Below are positions 1 to 6,545 of a DNA stretch of 19,623 nucleotides, in pieces (position 1 is the first letter of the stretch; every line of letters starts with the position of its first letter). Under the pieces are notes generated by a model that was not told the DNA's origin, searched no databases, and saw nothing but the letters and a program-made list of their open reading frames with translations. Source of the DNA: Firmicutes bacterium UBA5389 (GTDB lineage Bacteria > Bacillota > DTU025); the NCBI GenBank assembly GCA_002409965.1, contig DHON01000043.1:1-19623 (forward strand). Reading direction: 5' to 3'. A program made the position numbers and the translations under genes.

Positions 1-2
1 CA

Positions 3-158
3 GCCAACCGCGCTCCGCCACGCAGACGCGCAAAGGACGACTTTGACGAGATCCTGGAGTGGCTGCACAGGGATGACTTTGACGGGACGCTCCAGGGTGC
101 CAAGGCGCAGGGCGACCCGGGGTCCTGGCAAAACCCCTTATTGTCATCCCGCCGTTGA
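3..158 (+). CDS. C-terminal end of an unidentified protein (partial)
   Basis: An open frame enters from the left edge and ends at TGA 156-158, giving about 51 residues. The visible part is charged and acidic, with a near-duplicated patch (DDFDEILEWLHRDDFDGTLQ) followed by a Gly/Pro-rich tail. Third codon positions are about three quarters G or C, which fits coding DNA in this genome better than the opposite strand does. It would be the only plus-strand gene here and is convergent with rsfS. I do not recognise the family and assign no function. It could still be a chance open frame, since the start lies outside the window. Confidence 0.35.
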   Translation, partial: ANRAPPRRRAKDDFDEILEWLHRDDFDGTLQGAKAQGDPGSWQNPLLSSRR

Positions 159-239
159 GCCACCTGTGTATGGAACCAGCTGAGATTTCCGGCGCACCGC
201 TTCTTGACGGAAGTCTCGCGGATAGCGGCCAATGCACAT
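144..239 (-). pseudogene. Possible degraded transposase (IS3 OrfA-like) fragment
   Basis: Minus-strand translation from ATG 239 gives a 31-residue peptide containing GRYPRDFRQEAVRR, which resembles the opening of IS3-family OrfA transposases (R-Y-P-x-E-F-R-x-x-A-V). In a neighbouring frame, overlapping the same stretch, the sequence EISAGSIHRWLNGG resembles the helix-turn-helix portion that normally follows about 20 residues later. This would fit a small internal deletion plus frameshift. No terminal inverted repeats or target duplication were seen, and the match is by eye over very few residues. A chance resemblance is quite possible. Confidence 0.2.
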
Positions 240-394
240 GCCCGGACTTTTCGTCGAATAACGGCGCACCCATTTGCTCCTATGTACCCGAACATGCAGT
301 CACAGTCACCCGATTTTCTGCCCCGACCTCGCGCAACGCATCGCCGCGCTGCGCCGATGCCTGCCTCTCGATCCGCCTGGCCGCCCGGCTGTTT

Positions 395-868
395 TCAGAT
401 GCCCTCCACCCCGGTACTGCCCGAGCGCGTATCCCCGCTGCCCACATCGCTCAGCCCCGGAAAAGACGACTCCGACGGGGACGCGGCTTCGAAACGGTGA
501 GTCCGGGCATCTCCCCACAGCTTCTCCAGGCTATAAAACTCCCTTTCGGCCGAGCGGAATATGTGCACCACTATGTCGCCCCAATCCAGCAAGACCCAAC
601 CTGACGCATCGGCCCCTTCGCGCCTCCGCAAATGGAGGCCAACGGCATCCAACGTTTGGGTCACGGCGTCTCTGACGGCGCGCGCATGCGTGTCGGTGCG
701 GACGGTGCAGATCATGAAGAAGTCGGCCATGATGGACACTGAAGACATGTCGAGTAGGATGACATCCTCGGCCTTTCTCTCCAAAGCGGCGGAGACGGCC
801 AGCCTCGCGTGGGGCGATGACGGCAGTTCATTCGGCGGTTTCTCGGTGTTGATTTGCAGGAATATCAC
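395..868 (-). CDS. rsfS: Ribosomal silencing factor RsfS
   Basis: RsfS binds ribosomal protein uL14 on the large subunit and blocks subunit joining, lowering translation when nutrients are short. The core spans about residues 23-122, with family signatures AEDVILLDMSS near the start, the ADFFMICT strand, and WVLLDWGDIVVHIF followed by REFYSLEKLWGDA. The protein is 157 aa, longer than the usual 110-120, because of about 20 extra residues before the core and about 35 after it that are rich in Ser, Gly and Asp. The GTG at 868 is chosen because TAAGG lies just upstream; it overlaps the end of yqeK by 41 nt, so a later start is possible. The yqeK-rsfS pairing is standard in Bacillota. Confidence 0.92.
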   Translation of the reverse strand: MIFLQINTEKPPNELPSSPHARLAVSAALERKAEDVILLDMSSVSIMADFFMICTVRTDTHARAVRDAVTQTLDAVGLHLRRREGADASGWVLLDWGDIVVHIFRSAEREFYSLEKLWGDARTHRFEAASPSESSFPGLSDVGSGDTRSGSTGVEGI

Positions 869-1460
869 CAGCCTTAGGCATTCTGTTGTATTTACGTAGA
901 AGAGCGTTCCTGGTCAGGATCACATTAACGTCTATCAGCGCGCCCGCGTCCACCAGATGCTTGATGGTTCCGTCCAGCGCGCAGATGAGCGCGGAGTCGA
1001 GATCGCAACGGGCCAGACTGCGAATGGACTCCACTCCTGGAAAACGCCTCCCCGACTCGACATAGTCGGCCAGGCAGACGACTTTGTCCTCGACGGCCAT
1101 GTCCGGGGCTCCCAGCGTATGGCGTTGGATGGCGCGCAACACACGCGGGTCGCATACTCCGTACGCCTCGCAGGCGATGACAGCCCCCACCGGCCCGTGA
1201 AGGAGCGCCGAGTTCAGCACGACGGGTTCAGCCGTTTGCCCAGGGTCGAGCCTGCTCCAAATGGCTGCTAGTTCGTCAGCGGGCAAGTCGCGGGCGCAGT
1301 CGTGCAGAAGCCCGGCAAGAGCACACACATCCGGATCAGCGCCGAACTTCACGGCGAGGCGCCTAGATTCCTCCTCTACGCGCCTACTGTGCTCGTATCT
1401 GGAACGAGGGATGGCCGCCCTGAGCCGAATTCTGATCGCCTCAACCTCTTCATCGCGCAC
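828..1460 (-). CDS. yqeK: YqeK, HD-domain diadenosine tetraphosphate hydrolase
   Basis: YqeK-type HD proteins split Ap4A symmetrically into two ADP, using a di-metal centre. The 210-residue protein shows the expected metal-binding series: H24 in YEHSRRVEE, the HD pair in LLHDCARD (H53, D54), H88 in LLHGPVGA, H114 in IQRHTLG, and D132 in CLADYVESGRRFPGV. Length and motif spacing are normal for the family. Translation probably starts at GTG 1460, which has TGGAGGG about 9 nt upstream. The gene lies after a hairpin terminator that closes the RRM gene, so it may use its own promoter. The end overlaps rsfS, suggesting coupled expression. In many Bacillota yqeK directly follows nadD; here an RRM gene intervenes. 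Confidence 0.93.
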   Translation of the reverse strand: MRDEEVEAIRIRLRAAIPRSRYEHSRRVEEESRRLAVKFGADPDVCALAGLLHDCARDLPADELAAIWSRLDPGQTAEPVVLNSALLHGPVGAVIACEAYGVCDPRVLRAIQRHTLGAPDMAVEDKVVCLADYVESGRRFPGVESIRSLARCDLDSALICALDGTIKHLVDAGALIDVNVILTRNALLRKYNRMPKAGDIPANQHRETAE

Positions 1461-1499
1461 CGCCTACGCCCTCCAGTGAATGAGACAAAGCCTGCAACA

Positions 1500-1508
1500 A
1501 TAATAGCA
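1500..1508 (-). promoter_or_regulatory. Possible extended -10 promoter for yqeK-rsfS
   Basis: The minus strand reads TGC TATTAT, an extended -10 (TGn plus 5 of 6 matches to TATAAT), about 40 nt before the yqeK GTG. The -35 position at 17 bp spacing is poor (TTCGCC). It overlaps the T-rich run after the upstream terminator hairpin, so the sequence may simply be the terminator tail. Confidence 0.3.
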
Positions 1509-1543
1509 CATCGCCCCCATTGGGCGAAACCCTGGGGGCGATG
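1509..1543 (-). terminator. Intrinsic terminator after the RRM gene
   Basis: An 11-bp perfect stem (CATCGCCCCCA with TGGGGGCGATG) encloses a further 3-bp stem, GGG/CCC around CGAAA. On the minus strand it is followed by TGCTATTATTGTT, a broken T-rich run. It begins about 30 nt past the stop of the RRM gene and sits before yqeK. Confidence 0.65.
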
Positions 1544-1571
1544 CGGCGCAAGCGGTCAGAAGAAGCGACCG

Positions 1572-1829
1572 TCACATTCTCATCTGTCTCTCCTTGGCCT
1601 CATTCACGCTGATCTCGCGACCGCCCAGCGATGTTCCATTGAGCGACCTGATGATCGTATCCAGATCGTCAGTGGCCACCTCGACAAAGCCGAACCCTCG
1701 CGACCGTCCCGTCTCGCGATCTGTGATGACCCTGGCCGCTATCACCTCGGCGTAAGGCGAGAAGACGTCCTGGAGTTGGTCGTCTGTGACCGCCCACGGC
1801 AAGTTGCCGACATACAGTGTTTTGCTCAT
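1572..1829 (-). CDS. Small RRM-domain RNA-binding protein
   Basis: This is an 85-residue protein made of a single RNA recognition motif. RNP2 is LYVGNL (residues 5-10) and RNP1 is RGFGFVEV (44-51), with the aromatic residues that stack on RNA bases present. The tail after the domain is only about ten residues (EAKERQMRM) and has no glycine-rich stretch. It resembles the single-RRM Rbp proteins of cyanobacteria and of scattered other bacteria. The RNA target is unknown; a role as a cold or stress RNA chaperone is inference. ATG 1829 is chosen because GAGGTG stands about 8 nt upstream and the domain begins at once. It lies between nadD (105 nt upstream) and yqeK, with a terminator after it. Confidence 0.92.
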   Translation of the reverse strand: MSKTLYVGNLPWAVTDDQLQDVFSPYAEVIAARVITDRETGRSRGFGFVEVATDDLDTIIRSLNGTSLGGREISVNEAKERQMRM

Positions 1830-1934
1830 CCTAGCACCTCGCTCCATGAGCCATATTCTCTCGCGAAGCAAGCCGGGCTATTCAGGACCTCTGACAGAAA
1901 AGTCAGGCACAGTGCGCTGGTTCAACCGAAGGCG

Positions 1935-2540
1935 CTACTGCGCAACATACAGCCCAGCTCTTTCCATGTAGCTGATGACAATGTCGGGAAGCAGATATCG
2001 CACAGGACGACCGTCCCGGACGCGCCCACGGATGTCGGTAGACGATATGGCAAGCGCGGGCACCTCGAAGAAATGCACTCTCGGCGCATGTTCTCCGAAC
2101 ACTTCGGCAATTCTGCTGTCAGCGATGGAATACCCGGGGCGCGTGGCCGCCGCAAAATCACACAGGCGGAGCAGAGTGGTCGAATCCTTCCACCCCAGCA
2201 TTTCGAGGATGGCGTCCGCCCCTGTGATGAAATAGAGCCCGGTGCCGCCCGGGTACTTCTGCCTGAAGGCTGTAACCGTATCCACCGCGTAGGAAGGACC
2301 GGGCCTGTCGATCTCTATGGACGACACCTCAAAGTGGGGATTGCTCATCGTAGCAAGTACCGTCATCATGTAGCGATGCGCAGCAGACGTAATGGTCTTG
2401 TCCATCTTGTGAGGCGGATGTCCGGACGGGACAAAGACAACCTTGTCCAGACCAAACCGGTGGTACGCCTCTTCCGCTGTGACCAGGTGCCCATAGTGCA
2501 CTGGGTCGAAGGTGCCTCCCATTATCCCTATGCGCTGCAT
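1935..2540 (-). CDS. nadD: Nicotinate-nucleotide adenylyltransferase NadD
   Basis: NadD joins nicotinate mononucleotide and ATP to form deamido-NAD, the penultimate step of NAD synthesis in the cytosol. The 201-residue protein has the nucleotidyltransferase signature GGTFDPVHYGH (residues 8-18), the substrate loop VPSGHPPHK, the FITGADAILEMLGW segment, and ISSTDIR (165-171), the ISSTxIR motif that binds the triphosphate. Length is normal. The ATG at 2540 has TAGGAG 8 nt upstream and follows the obg stop by only 10 nt, so the two are surely co-transcribed. Obg followed by nadD is the usual Bacillota arrangement. Confidence 0.96.
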   Translation of the reverse strand: MQRIGIMGGTFDPVHYGHLVTAEEAYHRFGLDKVVFVPSGHPPHKMDKTITSAAHRYMMTVLATMSNPHFEVSSIEIDRPGPSYAVDTVTAFRQKYPGGTGLYFITGADAILEMLGWKDSTTLLRLCDFAAATRPGYSIADSRIAEVFGEHAPRVHFFEVPALAISSTDIRGRVRDGRPVRYLLPDIVISYMERAGLYVAQ

Positions 2541-2550
2541 ACAAACACTC

Positions 2551-3861
2551 CTAGCCTCGCCGCATGTTGTAGGACTCGGCGAACACGAACTCCGTATCGC
2601 CAATTCGTATTGTATCGCCTTCGTCCATCCCCGCCTCGCGCAAAGCGTCCATTACGCCGGCGCGCGCGAGCATACCGTAGAGCCTGTTGAGGGCGGCCTC
2701 ATTGTCCAGATCGGTCCGCTCAACCAGACGCTCGGCGCCCTCGCCGATCACGACGAAAACATCGCCGTCGCGGGATATCGACACGTCCCTCAGGCGCGGG
2801 CCGCGCGCAGTGTAGCGCCTTGGCTCCTCCGCCTCTGGGCCATGTACGATGGGCAGTTGTTCAGGCGGCAGCTGCGCGAGCCTCGCCGATACCGCGTAGA
2901 GCAAGGCCCGGACACCCTCGCCCGTCAAGGCCGAGATGTCGAGTACCGGCACGCCCTTCGACTCAAGGGCCTCTGCGAGGGCGCATGCGCGCGCCGGCGC
3001 TCCGGGCATGTCGATCTTGTTGGCAACCACGATCTCCGGCTTGACTTCGAGCCCCGCTTCGTAGAGAGCGAGTTCGCGCCGGATAACCTCGTAGTCGCGG
3101 ATGGGGTCGCGCCCGGAAAACTCCGACACGTCCACAACATGCACCAGAAGACGAGTCCTCACAATATGGCGCAAGAACTCGTGTCCAAGCCCGACGCCGT
3201 CCGCGGCGCCCTCGATCAGGCCCGGTATGTCGGCAACTACGAAGCTGTCGTCGCCCGCCTCCACCACGCCCAGCACCGGGTTGAGAGTGGTGAACGCGTA
3301 GTCGGCGATCTTGGGTCGGGCCGAGGAGATCCGAGAGAGCAAAGTGGATTTGCCGGCATTGGGATAGCCTATGAGCCCCACGTCTGCGAGCACCCGAAGT
3401 TCCAGTGACGCTCGGCGTTCCTCTCCAGCTTCTCCCTTTTCCGCGAACTTGGGCGTACGGTGAACAGCGGTGGCGAACCGAGCATTGCCGCGCCCGCCCA
3501 TGCCTCCGCGTGCCATTACGGCGCGCTGCCCGTGGGCGACTAGGTCGGCGATGAGCTCGCCGGTATCAACATCGCGGACGATAGTGCCAACAGGTACCTG
3601 TACGACCAGGTCCTCTCCATCGGCGCCGGTCTTGTCGCTACTCCCGCCGGGTTGCCCGTTTCGGGCGCGCAGGTGCTTCTGATAGCGAAAATCCTTCAGC
3701 GTGCGCAACGCCGCATCTGCCTGAAGGATCACGCTACCGCCGCGCCCGCCGTCGCCTCCGGCCGGACCACCGCGAGGCACGTATTTCTCGCGCCGAAACG
3801 CCACCGCGCCTGCTCCGCCGTCGCCGCCCTTTGCCTGCACTTCAACGTAATCCACAAACAT
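2551..3861 (-). CDS. obg: GTPase Obg (CgtA)
   Basis: Obg is an essential GTPase involved in late 50S ribosomal subunit assembly and stress signalling. The 436-residue protein shows the glycine-rich Obg fold (about 1-158), then the G domain with Walker A GYPNAGKST (165-173), G3 DIPGLIEGA (211-219), G4 NKID (281-284) and G5 SALTGEG (310-316). A C-terminal OCT domain covers about 350-430. The start is ATG 3861 because MFVDYVEVQAKGG is the conserved Obg opening; the frame stays open further upstream, but that extension is not Obg-like. AGGGGGAG lies about 11 nt upstream. A probable promoter is roughly 100 nt upstream, after the CPBP gene, so obg and nadD likely form their own unit. Confidence 0.98.
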   Translation of the reverse strand: MFVDYVEVQAKGGDGGAGAVAFRREKYVPRGGPAGGDGGRGGSVILQADAALRTLKDFRYQKHLRARNGQPGGSSDKTGADGEDLVVQVPVGTIVRDVDTGELIADLVAHGQRAVMARGGMGGRGNARFATAVHRTPKFAEKGEAGEERRASLELRVLADVGLIGYPNAGKSTLLSRISSARPKIADYAFTTLNPVLGVVEAGDDSFVVADIPGLIEGAADGVGLGHEFLRHIVRTRLLVHVVDVSEFSGRDPIRDYEVIRRELALYEAGLEVKPEIVVANKIDMPGAPARACALAEALESKGVPVLDISALTGEGVRALLYAVSARLAQLPPEQLPIVHGPEAEEPRRYTARGPRLRDVSISRDGDVFVVIGEGAERLVERTDLDNEAALNRLYGMLARAGVMDALREAGMDEGDTIRIGDTEFVFAESYNMRRG

Positions 3862-3893
3862 CTGCGTTGCGCTCCCCCTGGTAGTCGCACATC

Positions 3894-3910
3894 CCGGCCG
3901 TATCGGCCGG
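3894..3910. repeat. GC-rich inverted repeat in the obg leader
   Basis: CCGGCCG, TAT, CGGCCGG forms a 7-bp perfect stem with a 3-nt loop. It lies between the probable obg promoter and the obg start, inside the predicted 5' leader. There is no T-run on either side, so it is not a standard terminator. A leader hairpin or a protein-binding palindrome are both possible. Confidence 0.45.
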
Positions 3911-3958
3911 ACGGCCGTCGATCTCGGCGATGGTCTAGTTTGACCGCCTACCGACAGC

Positions 3959-3967
3959 AGTATATCA
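3959..3967 (-). promoter_or_regulatory. Probable extended -10 promoter for obg-nadD
   Basis: The minus strand reads TGA TATACT, an extended -10 (TGn) with 5 of 6 consensus matches. It is about 98 nt before the obg ATG and just past the stop of the CPBP gene. No good -35 element is found at 16-18 bp, which is tolerable for extended -10 promoters. Confidence 0.45.
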
Positions 3968-4011
3968 GACCTGGCTCGATTGCTCTCACAATTCTGCGCA
4001 GGCACGCGCAT

Positions 4012-4719
4012 TCAGGAGGCGCACGGCTCGCGGCGAGCGGCGAGGAGCGCCCATACCAACGCTATGTAATTCAGCGCCCAGTGAACCAGCCAAGCATACA
4101 TCGCGCTCCCGCTCGACCGCGTCAGCCAGCCAAAGGCCAGCGCACATGTGAAAGGCATGACGAATGCGTAGGATGTGATCAAGCCCGGGGCACGGTGGGC
4201 GGCCATGGGGACTGCATGCACCAGCCCGAACAGGACTGCCTGCACCGCCATGCCGATGGCTCGTCCGCCTGCGCGCGTCGCCCACCCCATCAGCAGCCAG
4301 CGGAAGACCAACTCCTCAAGAAGAGCGCCGGATGAAGTGTAAGCCAGGCCTGCCAGCACAGCCTGGCCGAAGGGCAAGGCGGACACGGCGAGAAACGCGC
4401 CGCCTGGGTTGACGCCTGCCTTACGCATCCAGTCGCCGTGGCGACGCTTTATGCGTTCATGCACTGCCATGTTGGCTCCAGCCAGTGCCAAGGTGACTGC
4501 CGCCGACGCATACAGTACATTCGGTTCCAGCACGCGTCCGGATATGCCGAACACCGCCGAGGGTTCCCTTCCGGTGGCGAACCACGTTGCGACCAGAATG
4601 ACTCCGAGAAGTACATCGCCCACGTCGATGCTTCTGCATGCATCGGGCGGAAGCCGCGAAACGGCGGCTCGAACAAGGACGGATACTCCGACAACCACAT
4701 AGAATCCGAGCATGTTCAT
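4012..4719 (-). CDS. CPBP-family intramembrane metalloprotease (Rce1/Abi-like)
   Basis: This hydrophobic protein has several membrane segments. Numbered from the first ATG at 4734, it carries the three CPBP active-site motifs: EExxxR (LLEELVFR, E140/E141/R145), FxxxH (FGLVH, H173) and HxxxN (HWALN, H218/N222). Family members cleave within or near membranes; bacterial ones are often found beside peptide antibiotic genes and act in maturation or self-protection (SkfC, plantaricin immunity proteins). Two starts are possible: ATG 4734 (240 aa) and ATG 4719 (235 aa). The latter is chosen because it forms an ATGA overlap with the upstream stop, implying translational coupling. Being coupled to a radical SAM peptide-type enzyme, it probably processes, or protects against, the same product. 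Confidence 0.87.
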   Translation of the reverse strand: MNMLGFYVVVGVSVLVRAAVSRLPPDACRSIDVGDVLLGVILVATWFATGREPSAVFGISGRVLEPNVLYASAAVTLALAGANMAVHERIKRRHGDWMRKAGVNPGGAFLAVSALPFGQAVLAGLAYTSSGALLEELVFRWLLMGWATRAGGRAIGMAVQAVLFGLVHAVPMAAHRAPGLITSYAFVMPFTCALAFGWLTRSSGSAMYAWLVHWALNYIALVWALLAARREPCAS

Positions 4720-6170
4720 GACGGCAGCGCGCATTCCAGCCTGTGACGGGCTTGGCGCAGGTTGAGAATGACCGGAATCCTATCGTCCCATGCCCAAAGC
4801 AGGCAGGAGATGAGGGCGTGGTACGACTCGCAGTTCGGATCGCGCCCGGCGATGTCGCCGGTAGCGGCATACGCGGCAGCCCGGCAGCCGCCTCCGCAGA
4901 AGTAGCGGACATTGCATCCCTGGCACGACTCAATCGACTCCACATCGGGCACACGCCACTTGGAGTCCAGCTGCAGCTGGCGGTTGCCCATGCTCACAGG
5001 CCATGGCGAACTCCCAGACGCGTATTGCCTCCGTATTTCGGCGGGTGAATCAGTGAGGCTGGATAGGTCGACTCCGAACTCGGGCAGCATCAGCAGGTGA
5101 CACGGATAGGCGTCCCCCGCTCCGGATACGGCCAGTACGCGACTTCCCGCTCCGCACCCCAGCCTCGGCGTCATGCCAACCACCTCGGCGAACGGCGTGT
5201 TCTCTGGAATCGCTCCATCCTCCGCTCGGCGGATCAGGTATTCTAGCATGGATCGGGCCAGCAAATGGGGTTCATGGGCGGGCCGCCTGACGCCGCATGC
5301 GCCGTGCCCTACCTCTTGAAAGAGACTGGCATGGAATGTGGCCCCGTATCGCGCTGCGAAAGCCATCATCTCCTCGGGCAGAAGCATGGCCGGATCCAGC
5401 AAGGTGGAGACCACCTCGATATCGGACACTCCGGCCTCTGCCAAGAGCTCGAGCCCCCTGCAGGCAGCCTTGAACGAGCCCTGCCCCCTGATGAAGTCGT
5501 GCGCGGATTCCTCAGGCGATTCCAAGCTCACCTGCGCCCGCACGTTCATCTCGGCGATAGTCTCGGCGATCTCGGGAGTGATGAGCGTGCCGTTGGTCGC
5601 CAGCGTAACCTTCCAGGGCTTGTAGAAGACCATCGACAGGAGCTCGGGCAGATCATCGCGGAGCGTTGGCTCGCCTCCTGTGATCACCAGCTCTTGGACG
5701 CGCATAGCGCCGACTCTGGATATCGTGCGTTCAATCTGCCACGTCTCCGCGTCATCGGAGGGTTCTGACCGGTAGCACGTGGAACACTCAAGATTGCATC
5801 TGTCAGTGACTGTGAGAAAGACCTTGCAGGAGTCAGAAGGCCGAGGCCTGTATCTGCCTCTCGAGGCCTTGTCACGAGCCCTGCGAGTCACCAGCCGGGT
5901 ACGGATCAGCAGACCTTCGGACCGCAGCTCCTCAAGCAACTCCGTGAGTTCAGAAAGAGCGTCGTCGCCGTATTCCCGGCGGATCGTGTCGATCACGCGG
6001 TCGACGCTGACATCCAGCACCCGCTGGAGCACTGCTCCTGCCTGCGGCATCAGCTTCACCCATATGCCGTCTTCCGGGTTCAGCAGGATGTGTCCGTCCT
6101 CTGCGATGACCACCCTTACGCCTGGAGCAAGCGCATACTCGGTGGTCGGATCTAGCTTGTGTACTTCCAT
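4716..6170 (-). CDS. Radical SAM/SPASM peptide-modifying enzyme with N-terminal PqqD-like domain
   Basis: This 484-residue protein has three parts. Residues 1-90 form a PqqD-like RiPP recognition element, the fold that grips precursor leader peptides. The radical SAM core has CxxxCxxC at C125, C129, C132 for the SAM-binding 4Fe-4S cluster and GGEPT at 165-169. A full SPASM domain follows: C339-x12-G-x4-C357, then C416-x2-C-x5-C-x3-C429, and C447, enough for two auxiliary clusters. Known enzymes with this layout make thioether, C-C or similar bonds in peptides; the actual chemistry cannot be read here. ATG 6170 is the only sensible start, since TAG is in frame three codons upstream, but it lacks a normal ribosome binding site (see 6171-6227). 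The end overlaps the CPBP gene, and a 33-aa peptide gene lies 188 nt upstream. Confidence 0.93.
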   Translation of the reverse strand: MEVHKLDPTTEYALAPGVRVVIAEDGHILLNPEDGIWVKLMPQAGAVLQRVLDVSVDRVIDTIRREYGDDALSELTELLEELRSEGLLIRTRLVTRRARDKASRGRYRPRPSDSCKVFLTVTDRCNLECSTCYRSEPSDDAETWQIERTISRVGAMRVQELVITGGEPTLRDDLPELLSMVFYKPWKVTLATNGTLITPEIAETIAEMNVRAQVSLESPEESAHDFIRGQGSFKAACRGLELLAEAGVSDIEVVSTLLDPAMLLPEEMMAFAARYGATFHASLFQEVGHGACGVRRPAHEPHLLARSMLEYLIRRAEDGAIPENTPFAEVVGMTPRLGCGAGSRVLAVSGAGDAYPCHLLMLPEFGVDLSSLTDSPAEIRRQYASGSSPWPVSMGNRQLQLDSKWRVPDVESIESCQGCNVRYFCGGGCRAAAYAATGDIAGRDPNCESYHALISCLLWAWDDRIPVILNLRQARHRLECALPS

Positions 6171-6227
6171 GGCACACTAGAGCGGCCAAACCCTGCGTTC
6201 CCACGCAGACGGCCGCTCTCCCCCTTT
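6171..6227 (-). promoter_or_regulatory. Hairpin between ribosome binding site and start codon of the radical SAM gene
   Basis: On the minus strand, AAAGGGGG (6227-6220) can pair with the 16S anti-Shine-Dalgarno with one G-U wobble, but it is 49 nt from the ATG. Between them lies a hairpin: outer stem AGAGCGGCC/GGCCGCTCT (6219-6211 with 6187-6179) and inner stem CTGCGT/ACGCAG capped by GGGA, a GNRA-type tetraloop. When folded, only AGTGTGCC (8 nt) separates the purine tract from ATG 6170. No T-run follows, so it is not a classical terminator. It may set enzyme output relative to the peptide or stabilise the mRNA. Confidence 0.5.
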
Positions 6228-6358
6228 CCATGTTCGATGCAGAAGCCAACAACTGGGAAGGAACCAACCAGGCCCGAGGTTGGCTCCCGCACACCTGGAC
6301 ATCGTTCGTCTACGAACTCAGCAATCGGATCCGCGCGGGCGCCTGGCCCGATCTCCAG

Positions 6359-6460
6359 CTACCCAATGGTGATGAGATACCCCCACAGCATGAACTGCAG
6401 GCAAATGACGTTCACCGACACGCTCATCCGACGCTTCCGCCCTGCCATGACCTGAAACAC
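6359..6460 (-). CDS. Small hydrophobic peptide, candidate RiPP precursor
   Basis: A 33-codon frame starts at GTG 6460 and ends at TAG 6361-6359. Its ribosome binding site is near-perfect, AAGGAGGTGA, with 8 nt between AGGAGG and the GTG; this is the main evidence that it is real. The N-terminal part is basic (AGRKRR, residues 6-11). The C-terminal part is hydrophobic and ends NVICLQFMLWGYLITIG, with one Cys, one Trp and one Tyr available for modification. It sits 85 nt after the LuxR gene and 188 nt before the radical SAM/PqqD-domain gene, the usual place for a precursor. A leader this short is unusual, and the peptide could instead be a small single-span membrane protein or a substrate of the CPBP protease. 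I do not recognise the family. Confidence 0.5.
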   Translation of the reverse strand: MFQVMAGRKRRMSVSVNVICLQFMLWGYLITIG

Positions 6461-6545
6461 AGTTGTCACCTCCTTCTCGATACCCGGAACCGACCGGGGC
6501 CCGATGGCCGTACCGCGGCCGCGCTTGCACCCAGAGCATAACAGC

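Noticed and set aside
338..360. GCATCG/CGATGC inverted repeat downstream of rsfS as a terminator
   Set aside because: It is 6 bp with an 11-nt loop and has no T-rich run on the minus strand. The 159-394 gap otherwise shows no convincing gene or signal.
1302..2690. 462-codon plus-strand open frame
   Set aside because: It runs antisense across yqeK, the RRM gene and nadD and across two intergenic gaps, with no recognisable domain or ribosome binding site.
3995..4010. Hairpin TGCGC/GCGCA right after the CPBP gene as a terminator
   Set aside because: The stem is only 5 bp and is followed on the minus strand by GAATTGT, with no real T-run.
6177..6302. 41-codon minus-strand frame rich in Trp and Cys, ending just before the radical SAM start; alternative precursor
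   Set aside because: There is no Shine-Dalgarno sequence before its ATG, and its 3' half is dictated by the hairpin at 6179-6219. The peptide at 6359-6460 is far better supported, but this frame remains the second choice.
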